Shown: positions 39,915-48,271 of the stretch, piece after piece
Position numbering within the stretch: the first letter of the stretch is position 1
Layout of the letters: the number at the start of each line of letters is the position of its first letter
Origin: Myxococcales bacterium 68-20
GTDB lineage: Bacteria; Myxococcota_A; Polyangia; Polyangiales; Polyangiaceae
DNA: 64,000 nucleotides
NCBI GenBank assembly: GCA_001899635.1
Contig: MKVQ01000040.1
Location: 251,915-315,914, forward strand
Direction of reading: 5' to 3'
Made by a program: the position numbers and the translations under genes
The notes under the pieces: model-generated
Told to the model about the DNA's origin: nothing
Databases searched by the model: none
The model's input: only the letters and a program-made list of their open reading frames with translations

Positions 39915-40862
39915 CTAGGTCTGCGCTGCTACGCGCGTGGCGGTCGACTCGGCGCGCGGTGGCGGCGAGCCCGTGCCGAGCACGATCAGGTCTCGGTCGC
40001 GCCGGTGCACCGGTGTCGTGTTCGCACGCGACATCTTCCGCATCGTCGCCAGCTCGACGACGTCGTGCGAGCAGAAGACCTTCACATGTCTGCCGTGCTC
40101 CTTCACGAGCTGGCGCAGCCGACGCTGGTTGTCGAGCCGCGCCTCGCGGTCGACCTCCATGAGCCGCTGGTAGAAGCGGAGCCCGGGGGTGCAGCGTGTC
40201 CGGCGCGGGACCATCTCGCCGCGGTGGAAGTAGGCATCGCCGCAGTGGAGGTACCACTGCGAGCCGGTGCGGACGGCGACGCCCGCGTGGCCTGCTGTGT
40301 GGCCGGCGAGCGGCACGAGGAGGATCTCGGGCGGGAGTCCGTCGAGCGTCCGAACCGCATCGAAGCCGAACCAGCGTTCTCCTCCGGGCTCGTAGGTGCG
40401 CCAGCGCGAGGCGCTGCTCCATTGCTGCGGTCGGAAGCGCTGGCGATCCAGGAACGTCCTCTGCGCTCGCGCCGCTCTCTCTTCGGACTCGAGCAAGTGG
40501 ACGCGCGCGCGCGGGAAGTCGTCGAGCCCGCCGGCGTGGTCGAAGTCGAGGTGCGTGAGGACGATGTCCGTGACGTCCTCGGCGCGGTAGCCGAGCTGCT
40601 CGAGCTGTCGAACCGCCGTGTCGGCCTCTCGTAGCCGCGGCCGGAAGAGGACGTCGAGGAAGAGGCGGCTCAAACGAGGCCTCGGATAGCGGACATCGAG
40701 CAACCCGAGTCCCGTGTCGACGAGCACGAGCCGATCGCCGACCTCCACGAGCAGGCAGTGGCAGGAGAGCTCCGCGCGGCCGCGAGCACCGCCCCGGCCA
40801 TCCGTCAGTCGGCGCGCGGGCGGACACAGCGTGACGCATCCAAGGTGCATGATCCGGATCAT
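39915..40862 (-). CDS. MBL-fold metallo-hydrolase (lactonase-like)
   Basis: 315 residues. The metal motif THLDFDHAGG (HxxxDH) is clear, with downstream metal ligands in LAGHTAGHAG, HCGDAYFH and FCSHD. The extended form with a long insert before the second ligand resembles N-acyl-homoserine lactonase and related hydrolases; the substrate is not determined. GGAGG (40868-40872 on this strand) is five bases before the ATG and decides the start. The stop is eight bases from the convergent kinase stop. Confidence 0.88.
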   Translation of the reverse strand: MIRIMHLGCVTLCPPARRLTDGRGGARGRAELSCHCLLVEVGDRLVLVDTGLGLLDVRYPRPRLSRLFLDVLFRPRLREADTAVRQLEQLGYRAEDVTDIVLTHLDFDHAGGLDDFPRARVHLLESEERAARAQRTFLDRQRFRPQQWSSASRWRTYEPGGERWFGFDAVRTLDGLPPEILLVPLAGHTAGHAGVAVRTGSQWYLHCGDAYFHRGEMVPRRTRCTPGLRFYQRLMEVDREARLDNQRRLRQLVKEHGRHVKVFCSHDVVELATMRKMSRANTTPVHRRDRDLIVLGTGSPPPRAESTATRVAAQT

Positions 40863-41260
40863 CGCGACCTCCGAGGCCGCGCCCATGCAAGCCGCGGGGC
40901 ATCTCGCGCATCCCGCTCGTATGCGTTGGTCGCTCGGATGCTCGTGAGATCGAGAGCAGAGTCCAGGGGAAGGCGGGAAGACGGGAAGGAGGTGATCGTC
41001 GGTCTTTTTCGGACTGTCTGGTCTTGCTGTTCGTTCGGTGGCGGTCATCCGCTCGGGATCGGATGGGGCTCCTGCTCGGCAAGTGCGCGGATTGCCTGCT
41101 GCTGTGAACGAGCATCGAGCAGGAGCGACTGTGGCGATCGTGCGAGTAACGTCGCGGATCGCATGGTGACGTGGATTGCACCGAGATCCCGGTGCACGGC
41201 GAGGCCGATGATCGCGGGAGCCTGATCGCTCGAGCCACTCGCCAATAGGCGAACGGCGAG
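40863..41260. other. Intergenic region, no gene seen
   Basis: About 400 bases between two minus-strand genes. Short open frames in both strands lack recognisable domains, ribosome sites or coding bias. It probably holds the promoter of the MBL gene. Confidence 0.5.
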
Positions 41261-42484
41261 TCAAAGCACCGGGGCGGTCGTCAGGCGCACCGGACGTCCG
41301 TTCGTCTTCACGCGCATGAGCGCGTAGGGGCGGACACGTTCGTCGTGGCCGTTGTGGAATTGGGGCTGGCGATGGAGCTGGTTCACCGTGAAGTAGAGCC
41401 AGCCGTCCTGGGCGAGACAGAGCGTATCCGGCCAGAGGATGCGAGAGTCGTGCACGAGCGTCTCGAACGTGCCGTCCGCGTTGCGGCGCATGACGGCGTT
41501 GTGCTCGTAGTTCGTCAGGTAGACGTGTCCTTGCTCGTCGGACTCGAGGCCGGAGCTCGCGCCGTTCTCGCCGAGGTCCTCGACGGTCTTGGCGACCTCC
41601 GAGTCCGGCAGCGACTCGTTCACGAGAGCGTCGACCGATACCGCGTAGAGCTTGCGACTCGCGAGCGGTGAGTAATAGAGCCGCTTTCCGTCGGGAGAGA
41701 GCGCAAGACCGTTCGCGCCGACGGAGAAAGGCTGGCGTGGCTTGCCCGGCCGTCGCAGCCAGAGCTCGCGCGCCTCGACGAACGGGATGAAGCGCGGATC
41801 CGCCTTGGTGCTCGGGTGATCGTTCAAGCGACGCCAGCTCCGCCCCGACGCGAGGTCGACGACGATGATCCCGTTCGGTCCCTTCATCGACGCGTCCGTG
41901 ATGAACGCGAGCCCGCGCGTTCCGCGGCGGAGATCGAAGCGGACATCGCCCAGGTAGGAGTCGGGGAGCGCGACCGTCGGCGGGAGTGCGATCGACTCGA
42001 TCACGCTGCCGCTGCTGGGGTCGATCGCGACGAGCTTGGGCCCACCATCGATCACGCCCTCGAACCGCGGATTGCCTGTGTCGAGCGCCCAGAGCCGATT
42101 GTTCGGGCCGAGCACGATGCTCTTCACGCTGATGAGTGCCTTGTCGGCAGGGAGGCCGTTGGGCCACTGATTGATCTGGTTGTTAGGGAACGGGTAGAGC
42201 CCGCCGTCGCGCACCTCCGCGACGGTGAACTCGACGGGATCGCCCCAGCGCGGAAAGCTCACGAAGATGCGATTGTCCCGCGAGACCGTGACGCCGGTGG
42301 GCATCGGCCCGTAGAACATCGCTTTGACCTCCACCGTGCCAGCTGGGTTCTCCTGAGGCAGGATCGTCGTCGCGTCCGGCGGCACGTGCGTGCTCGAGGA
42401 CTTGCCGCGGCATGCAACGGAGAGCACCGCGATCAGCGCGGCGGTCGTGAGACGCCGGTTCAGATACGCCGAGCCACGCACCAT
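41261..42484 (-). CDS. Major royal jelly protein/Yellow-like lipoprotein
   Basis: 407 residues from the ATG that gives a lipoprotein signal (lipobox SVAC, Cys25). The mature part is a six-bladed propeller of the MRJP/Yellow type: NRIFVSFPRWG, SIVLGPNNRLWALDTG, then a FDLRRGTRGLAFITDAS segment and GLALSPDGKRLYYSPL. Bacterial members are secreted and of unknown function; some relatives are lactonases or bind small amines. It stands alone upstream of the MBL gene on the same strand. Confidence 0.88.
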   Translation of the reverse strand: MVRGSAYLNRRLTTAALIAVLSVACRGKSSSTHVPPDATTILPQENPAGTVEVKAMFYGPMPTGVTVSRDNRIFVSFPRWGDPVEFTVAEVRDGGLYPFPNNQINQWPNGLPADKALISVKSIVLGPNNRLWALDTGNPRFEGVIDGGPKLVAIDPSSGSVIESIALPPTVALPDSYLGDVRFDLRRGTRGLAFITDASMKGPNGIIVVDLASGRSWRRLNDHPSTKADPRFIPFVEARELWLRRPGKPRQPFSVGANGLALSPDGKRLYYSPLASRKLYAVSVDALVNESLPDSEVAKTVEDLGENGASSGLESDEQGHVYLTNYEHNAVMRRNADGTFETLVHDSRILWPDTLCLAQDGWLYFTVNQLHRQPQFHNGHDERVRPYALMRVKTNGRPVRLTTAPVL

Positions 42485-42537
42485 GGCGATCGGGGCGAAG
42501 GTGCAACGCGCGCGCCCCGGGGCCACGAGCGTTTCGC

Positions 42538-43194
42538 TCAACGCTGGAGGCAGAGCGCGTGCGGCGCGCATTCCGCTACCGAACCGAGCCCGTCAGTGCG
42601 CTTGTCGCATGCTGCGAGGCGGATCGCCGAGAGGCAGCTCGCGACGGCGGTGGAGTCGTAGCCGTCGGGGCATCCCAGCTGCGCGAGGGCCTCGCGTGCA
42701 AGCGGCCGCTCCGTGTCCATGCAGCTCGCGAGCGAGGACCAGGTCTTTCCGCTCCCGATCTGCCCGCACGAACGCGCGCGATCGCACTGCGCTTGGGCGA
42801 CTCGAGGAACGATGGGGTCGAGCGGCGTGCTCGTGCCGCCCTCTGTCGGCGGAGGCCGCGAGCGCTCGCCGCGCTCGGCCTTCGGGGTCGGCGGCTCGAT
42901 CGGGAGCGGGAGCCCGACGCCGGGGGTGCCGGTTGGACGTTCGGCTCCGGTCTCCGTGGCTCGCATCCCGCTCAACTCGGTGCGCGAGGTCTCGTTGCTC
43001 GTGCGGCCGCCGTTGTCGACGAAGCCAGCCGCATCGACGGTGCGCGGGCTCGACGACATCGTTTCGGGACGCATGTTCGCGCTCGTGCTCGTCGCGGTGC
43101 TGGGACCGCGCGTACGCGCACGGTCGCAACCTGCGGCAGTGAGGAGAGCGGCGCCGACGACGACCGCGCGGACTTTCCAGCGTTGCGCGCTCAT
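42538..43194 (-). CDS. Putative lipoprotein with C-terminal Cys-helix domain
   Basis: 218 residues with lipobox AAGC (Cys23). A Ser/Thr/Pro-rich linker (30-135) ends in a compact helical domain with six or more spaced cysteines (about 140-218: CDRARSCGQI, ASCMD, LGCP, SCLSAI, ECAPHALC). Similar Cys-helix domains are common in Myxococcota lipoproteins. The adjacent divergent lipoprotein has a related domain. Function unknown. Confidence 0.7.
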   Translation of the reverse strand: MSAQRWKVRAVVVGAALLTAAGCDRARTRGPSTATSTSANMRPETMSSSPRTVDAAGFVDNGGRTSNETSRTELSGMRATETGAERPTGTPGVGLPLPIEPPTPKAERGERSRPPPTEGGTSTPLDPIVPRVAQAQCDRARSCGQIGSGKTWSSLASCMDTERPLAREALAQLGCPDGYDSTAVASCLSAIRLAACDKRTDGLGSVAECAPHALCLQR

Positions 43195-43329
43195 GAAATG
43201 AGAGCTCTGCACCCGATGTGCCGCGTGGGGATGCGGCCGTGAGGCCACGCTGCTCGCATCGATCGGCGCCGAGCTCCAGTCTCCGCGACAACCTGGACCA
43301 GGCCGCAGCGCCTCTAGTAGAGAGGGAAT

Positions 43330-44382
43330 GTGCGCACCCGAGTCAGAGCAGCCCTCCTTGGCGTCGGTGCGAGCGCCGCCGTTCTGATCGCGGCGTGTGG
43401 AGGGCAGGAGCCGCCCGCGAAGCCGCCGGCGCCCCCTGCTCCGCCGAAGGATCCGCCGTTGCTCGCGCAGATCGCCTCCGCTTGCGCCCGGATCTCCGCC
43501 TGCACGCGCGCGCATGACGTGCCGCGCTTCCGTGAGCCGGGCGCGTGCGTCGACTGGTGGCTGTCCGAGCCGGACGCCGCGAGGAAGGCTGATCCGCTCC
43601 GCACGTGTCTCGCCGAAGCGACCACCTGCGAGAAGGTCTCGGTCTGCATGCAGGGCGGCGGTGACTCGCGCGCGGCTGCGTTCTGCTCGCAACGGCAGGG
43701 CGTGGTCTCCGGGTGTGATGGCGATCGCCTCGTGAGTTGCGGCGAAGACGATGCTCACCCGAGCAGTGTGATCGACTGCGCGAAGATCGGCGCGAGCTGC
43801 CGCGAAGTGAAGTCAGCAGGAGGTCTCGTCGTCCGGGCCTGCTGGTCGCCGCAGAAGTGCCCCGCCGGCGCGCCCGAGTCGCGGTGCGATGGGCCCGGCG
43901 CCGTCGTCTCTTGCCGCGATGGCGCGTTCGAGCGCGTGGTTTGCCGTCCGGGGACGACGTGCGAGGAAGGAAAGGACGAGGCTGGCGAGATCGTCGCCGC
44001 CTGCGAGCTCCCCGGTCGCCGCCGCTGCGAGGCTCGCGGCGCCCGTCACTGCGAGGAAGACCGACTCGTCGAGTGCGACCGTACGGGCCTGACGAGCAAG
44101 GCGCGCGTCACCGACTGCGTCGGCTTCGGCCTCCGCTGCGCGGGCGTGGGCCCGCGCGCCGGCTGTTACGTCCCGACCAACGTGGAGTGCGACAAGGAGC
44201 TCCTCCCCAAGTGCGAGGGTGAATCCGTCGTGTTCTGCGCCGCCGGGAGGTTGGCGAAGGTCTCGTGCAGCGGGATTGGCCTCGGAGCCTGCGACCCCTC
44301 GGCGAAAGGCCCGATGGCCGCCTGCGTTCCGGCCCCGAACGCGATCGTGGCGCCAGCGTCGACCCCGGCATCGCCGAAGTAG
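43330..44382 (+). CDS. Cys-rich lipoprotein with Cys-helix domain and repeated disulfide units
   Basis: 350 residues from a GTG, with lipobox IAAC (Cys23). A Pro-rich linker leads to a Cys-helix domain (about 45-120: SACARISACTR, TCEKVSVCM). About four units follow, marked by the pattern C-D-(G/R)-x-(R/A)-(L/V)-V-x-C, such as CDGDRLVSCGED and CEEDRLVECDRTG. Expected to be exported and disulfide-bonded. It is divergent from the 42538 lipoprotein, and the GNAT gene begins 13 bases after its stop. Confidence 0.75.
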   Translation: MRTRVRAALLGVGASAAVLIAACGGQEPPAKPPAPPAPPKDPPLLAQIASACARISACTRAHDVPRFREPGACVDWWLSEPDAARKADPLRTCLAEATTCEKVSVCMQGGGDSRAAAFCSQRQGVVSGCDGDRLVSCGEDDAHPSSVIDCAKIGASCREVKSAGGLVVRACWSPQKCPAGAPESRCDGPGAVVSCRDGAFERVVCRPGTTCEEGKDEAGEIVAACELPGRRRCEARGARHCEEDRLVECDRTGLTSKARVTDCVGFGLRCAGVGPRAGCYVPTNVECDKELLPKCEGESVVFCAAGRLAKVSCSGIGLGACDPSAKGPMAACVPAPNAIVAPASTPASPK

Positions 44383-44395
44383 TATTGTTCGGCCG

Positions 44396-45082
44396 ATGCC
44401 GGACGACTCGCCGGAAAGCTCCACCCCGAACCTGCGTACCGCCGCCCCCGAGGTGCGCGTCCGGCGCATCCACCGGCGCGATCTGAACCGGGTGTGGGAG
44501 TTCTTGAAGCTCTGCTTTCGCGACGTGAACCGTGACACGGTCGAGTACCAGCGGCCGCGCACGAAGAACCGCTTTCTCGAGATCTACGAGGAGGAGGGGA
44601 TCGAGCAGCTCGTGTTCGAGGCGCGCTTCAAGGACAAGGACGCCATCGTCGGCTACACGGAGTGCGCATTCGAGGTCCTCGGCGGCGACAACTGGATCAA
44701 CGCGCGCTACTTCTCCAAGCGCGACATGCGCCCACTCTTCGTCGAGGAGCTCGCGGTTCACCCTGAGATGCAGGGGCAGGGGCTAGGTGCGTTCATCCTC
44801 GAGCAGCTCGACCATCTCGCCCGCGTGCGCGGGTGCACGCATCTCGTCCTCGAGGTCGCGGAGAACAACGAGAACGCGCTCCGCTTCTATCGAGGGCGCA
44901 GCTTCTACAAGCTGGACGCCGCGGTCTTCCTCGCGAAGAAGGTCGTCGCCGAGGAAGAGCTCCTGCCGCCGCGCAAGCTCAAGCGAGCTCCGTCGTCGAG
45001 GGCGCTCGCGGTGCTGCAAGGCACGGCGCCGGCTCGTTCATCCTCGCGGTCGAGCGCGTCCGCGCGGCGGAAGAAGGACTGA
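44396..45082 (+). CDS. GNAT-family N-acetyltransferase
   Basis: 228 residues. The GNAT core is at about 25-185, with the acetyl-CoA loop VHPEMQGQGLGAFIL after a VEELAV strand, and an ENALRFYRGRSFYKLD motif B. The last 40 residues form a basic Ser/Arg/Ala-rich tail. Substrate unknown. It lies between a Cys-rich lipoprotein gene and the HAD-like gene, all on the plus strand. Confidence 0.88.
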   Translation: MPDDSPESSTPNLRTAAPEVRVRRIHRRDLNRVWEFLKLCFRDVNRDTVEYQRPRTKNRFLEIYEEEGIEQLVFEARFKDKDAIVGYTECAFEVLGGDNWINARYFSKRDMRPLFVEELAVHPEMQGQGLGAFILEQLDHLARVRGCTHLVLEVAENNENALRFYRGRSFYKLDAAVFLAKKVVAEEELLPPRKLKRAPSSRALAVLQGTAPARSSSRSSASARRKKD

Positions 45083-45101
45083 CGAAGGCGAGGGCTCGAT
45101 C

Positions 45102-46121
45102 GTGCTGCCGCCTCACATCTCTCGGTGGGATCTCGACAAGACGTACCTCCGTACGGAGTTCGACACGATGCGCGATCTCGTCCGGACGGCGCTCGAGCGC
45201 GCCGACGAGAAACGCACGAACCCGGGCGCGGCCACGCTCCTCCGTGAGCTCTCGCAGGCGAACGTCTCGATCCACATCCTCTCGGGGTCGCCCGAGCAGA
45301 TGCGTCGCCGGCTCGAGGCGAAGCTGAAGCTCGACGGCATCGTGTGGGACAACTTCACGCTCAAGCCGAATCTGCAGAACATGCTGCGCCTCCGCTTTCG
45401 GGCGCTGCGCGATCAGCTCGGCTACAAGCTCCCCGCGCTTCTCACCTCGCGCACCGGCGCCGGCGATCAGATCGCCGGCGTGAAGGAGACGCTCTTCGGC
45501 GACGACGCCGAGGCCGACGCGTTCGTCTACTCGCTCTACGCCGACATCATGGAAGGTCGCGCCGGTGAGGAGCTGGTGCATCGGATCCTCGAGCGCGGCC
45601 GCGTCTACGAGGACGTCACCGAGGCCGCGCTGCGCTCCGTTCGCCTCGTGAAGCCCGCGCCCGTCGTCGAGCGGATCTTCATCCATCTCGAGCAGCAGAC
45701 GCACCCGCGCGACTTCCAAATCTTCGGCGCCCGCGTCGTCCCCTTCTACAACTACTTGCAAGCTGCATATGTCGTCCACGAGGACGGCCGGCTCCCCGCG
45801 GCGAGCCTCCTCCGCGTCGCGGCCGAGATGGTGACGCTCCATCGCTTCGACGGCGACGCTCTAGCGCGGAGCTACGCGGACGTAGCGAAGCGCGGACACC
45901 TTCAGGGCACGAAGATCGACGACATCGTCGCGGCGCTCCCCGAGCTCGAGACCGTCGCGAGCCCGGCGAGAGAAGAGGTGCGTCGGATGGTGGAGCTCCT
46001 CCCGCCGCAGGCCGAGCTGGCGCGCGCGCGGTGGAAGCCCCCGGAGGAGGAGCCGATGCCGGACTACCTCGAGCTGGTCGACCGCCACAACCCGCGGCAC
46101 AAGAAGCGGAAGAAGAGCTGA
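45102..46121 (+). CDS. HAD-like phosphatase, App1 (DUF2183)-related
   Basis: 339 residues from a GTG. The nucleophile motif WDLDKT (Asp10, Asp12) is at the N-terminus, motif II is the ILSGSP strand, a Lys follows in FTLKP, and motif IV is the acidic GDDAEADAFVY. This order matches the App1 phosphatidate-phosphatase-related HAD group. A helical C-terminal half (about 180-339) ends in a basic HKKRKK tail. The natural substrate is unknown. It begins 19 bases after the GNAT stop. Confidence 0.8.
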   Translation: MLPPHISRWDLDKTYLRTEFDTMRDLVRTALERADEKRTNPGAATLLRELSQANVSIHILSGSPEQMRRRLEAKLKLDGIVWDNFTLKPNLQNMLRLRFRALRDQLGYKLPALLTSRTGAGDQIAGVKETLFGDDAEADAFVYSLYADIMEGRAGEELVHRILERGRVYEDVTEAALRSVRLVKPAPVVERIFIHLEQQTHPRDFQIFGARVVPFYNYLQAAYVVHEDGRLPAASLLRVAAEMVTLHRFDGDALARSYADVAKRGHLQGTKIDDIVAALPELETVASPAREEVRRMVELLPPQAELARARWKPPEEEPMPDYLELVDRHNPRHKKRKKS

Positions 46122-46187
46122 CCGGGCTTGCCCGCGGTCGCTCCACGAGCGTTTACGCCCGAGCGCCGAGCCGAAGAACGAAAGGCG

Positions 46188-47393
46188 CTAGGCCGCCAGC
46201 GGCAGTGTGACGACGAGCTCCGTGCCGCCATTGCGTGACCACGACGCCTCCCCGCCGAGGATGCGCGCGCGTTTCGCGATGTTCGACAGCCCTCCGCGGG
46301 ACGTCGAGAGCGCGTCGTCCGGAATGCCCTCGCCGTCGTCGGAGACACGGATGACGATGCGTGCCCCGCGCTCGATCTCGACACGCACCACCTGCGCTCG
46401 GGCGTGGCGCACGGCGTTCCGAACGCCTTCCTGGACGATTCGCAAGATATGGACCCGAACGTCGACGGGAACCATCGGCGCGGTCTCGTCGTCGTGGATC
46501 GCGATCTCGCAGCGGAGCGAGCCGGCGCAGAGACGCGTCACCCGCGTGCGGAGCTCGGCGAGGAACTCGTCCCACTTCCCGCCCGAGACACGCAGCGCGA
46601 AGACCACCTCGCGAAGCTCGTCCAAGCTGCTTCGCGCGTCGTTCACGAGATCATCGACGATCGAGGTCGCTTGCCCGTCGCCGATCCCGGCGACGGCTTC
46701 CTTCAACTCTCGCGCCCGCCAGAGCAGCGTCGACAGATCGGCGGCCACCCCGTCGTGGAGATCCCGCGCAATGCGGTCGCGCTCGCGTTCGACGAGCAAG
46801 CGCTCGAGCCGCGATCGCAGGACCCGACGTTCGGCTTCGCCGCGGAGCCGATGCTTCGCAGAGGCGGCGAAGACATAGATGCATACCGCACCGAGGACGC
46901 CGAGGCTCGCGGTGACGGCTACGTCGGCAGAGGCTTCGCGGAGTGCGAACGCGGCGGCCAACGCCGTCGTTGCGACACTGTACATGGCGATGCAGATCTT
47001 GGCGTCTCGCGGGTTGTTCCACGCGTCGGCGACGAAGAGGAGGAAGTAGATCCAGAAGACGCTGGTCGCTGAGCCCGAGAAGTAAATCAGCGCCGCGCCG
47101 CAGGATACCGAGCAAAGCGACTCGAGTTGCTCCGCGGCGCGGTACCAGCGGCCGTGCGCGCCGACGCGGCGAAAGGCGATCGCGGCGTGGACGATGGACA
47201 GCGCTGATATCGTCGTGAGCGGCAGTGTGGTCTCGATCCCGACGCCGAGCACACGACGCGCCGGAAGCCAGGCCGGCAGGAGGGCGACTCCGGCCGCGAT
47301 GGCGACGAGCAGCGCGGTCGCCGTGAAGCTGCGCATGCCGCGACGGCCTTCCGCGTAGTGCTCGCTCATCGCGCGGTCGAGCTCCACGTCCAT
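46188..47393 (-). CDS. Membrane sensor histidine kinase, NarL-partner (HisKA_3) type
   Basis: 401 residues from the ATG with a GAAGAGG-like site just upstream; a start 25 codons earlier is possible but has no ribosome site. Five or six membrane helices (about 20-180) carry the input. The dimerisation motif RDRIARDLHDG has the phospho-acceptor His213. The HATPase domain has QEGVRNAVRHA, SDDGEGIP and GGLSNI. No response regulator lies beside it, so its partner is elsewhere. Confidence 0.88.
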   Translation of the reverse strand: MDVELDRAMSEHYAEGRRGMRSFTATALLVAIAAGVALLPAWLPARRVLGVGIETTLPLTTISALSIVHAAIAFRRVGAHGRWYRAAEQLESLCSVSCGAALIYFSGSATSVFWIYFLLFVADAWNNPRDAKICIAMYSVATTALAAAFALREASADVAVTASLGVLGAVCIYVFAASAKHRLRGEAERRVLRSRLERLLVERERDRIARDLHDGVAADLSTLLWRARELKEAVAGIGDGQATSIVDDLVNDARSSLDELREVVFALRVSGGKWDEFLAELRTRVTRLCAGSLRCEIAIHDDETAPMVPVDVRVHILRIVQEGVRNAVRHARAQVVRVEIERGARIVIRVSDDGEGIPDDALSTSRGGLSNIAKRARILGGEASWSRNGGTELVVTLPLAA

Positions 47394-47597
47394 CGCCTCT
47401 TCCGAGAGGGCGGCGCCGGCGTTCGTGCTCGAGTGGCTGCTCGTCGAGGAGGTCAAGATCCAGCACATTACATTGCAGTGCCGACGTCAGGTAGCGTCGG
47501 CCCCGCACGCGCCCCTCGGCGTGCGCGACCTCGTGCGGCGCCAATCTTCGGGTCCGGCGCCCTTCATTTCACGGAGCCTCGTCGTTATCGCCTCTAC

Positions 47598-48203
47598 ATG
47601 CTCGAGGCATTGATCGTCCGGTGGGGCTATCTGGCGGTCGGCGTTGGCGTCTTCTTCGAGGGAGAGACGATCCTCGTCATCGCAGGCGCGCTGGCGCATC
47701 GGGGGTTGCTCTCGTTCCCGCTAGTCGTCGTAGCCGCGTTTGCAGGAAGCATGTTGGGCGATCAGCTGTGGTTCTACCTGGGGCGATACGGCGGCAGGCG
47801 CCTCTTCGAACGGCGTCCCCGATGGCGCGCCGTCGCGGACGCGACCCAGCGCCGGCTCGACCGGTACGGGGTCGCCTTCGTCCTTGCCTTCCGCTTCATC
47901 TACGGGATGCGCACGATCACGCCGGTCGCGCTCGGCACGAGCGGCTTCCCGGCGGTCCGGTACGCGATCCTCAACGTCATCGGCGCGGCGCTCTGGGCGC
48001 TCGGCATCGCTGCCATCGGCTGGGGGCTCGGCGCCGCCGCGACGACCATGCTCCAGCGCGCCGCCCACATCGAGGAGCTCGCCGTCGCGGCATGCGCTGT
48101 CGCCGTTGTCGTCTGGTTCGTGCAACGGCGCCTCCAGCGTCGGTCGACCCAAGCCCAAGCCGGCGCCGCCGAGGAACACGGGCCCGAGTCGACGCCGCAC
48201 TGA
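47598..48203 (+). CDS. DedA/SNARE-associated family membrane protein
   Basis: 201 residues with several membrane helices. The DedA signs are FFEGETILVIAG near the start, a GDQLWFYLGRYGG loop and FRFIYGMRT with its Arg. Members are proposed lipid flippases or scramblases needed for envelope homeostasis. It is divergent from the histidine kinase gene. Confidence 0.9.
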   Translation: MLEALIVRWGYLAVGVGVFFEGETILVIAGALAHRGLLSFPLVVVAAFAGSMLGDQLWFYLGRYGGRRLFERRPRWRAVADATQRRLDRYGVAFVLAFRFIYGMRTITPVALGTSGFPAVRYAILNVIGAALWALGIAAIGWGLGAAATTMLQRAAHIEELAVAACAVAVVVWFVQRRLQRRSTQAQAGAAEEHGPESTPH

Positions 48204-48220
48204 CGATCACGTCAGTGCGG
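48195..48220. terminator. Hairpin at the end of the dedA-like gene
   Basis: CCGCACTGACG (48195-48205) pairs perfectly with CGTCAGTGCGG (48210-48220) around the loop ATCA. The left arm contains the gene's TGA stop. No T-run follows. Confidence 0.55.
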
Positions 48221-48250
48221 TGGATCGATCGGCGTCCCGTGTTCCGTCGG

Positions 48251-48271
48251 TGAGGCGGGGGCGTCGCCTCA
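48251..48271. terminator. Hairpin at the end of the Cys-repeat lipoprotein gene
   Basis: TGAGGCG (48251-48257) pairs with CGCCTCA (48265-48271), which includes the minus-strand TGA stop of the convergent gene. It is the partner of the hairpin on the other side of the gap. Confidence 0.45.

Noticed and set aside
41045-41245. Short minus-strand frame in the gap after the Yellow-like gene
   Set aside because: No domain, signal peptide or ribosome site supports it.
43218-43517. Frame across the start of the 43330 lipoprotein gene
   Set aside because: It is out of frame with the lipobox and Cys repeats and shows no domain.
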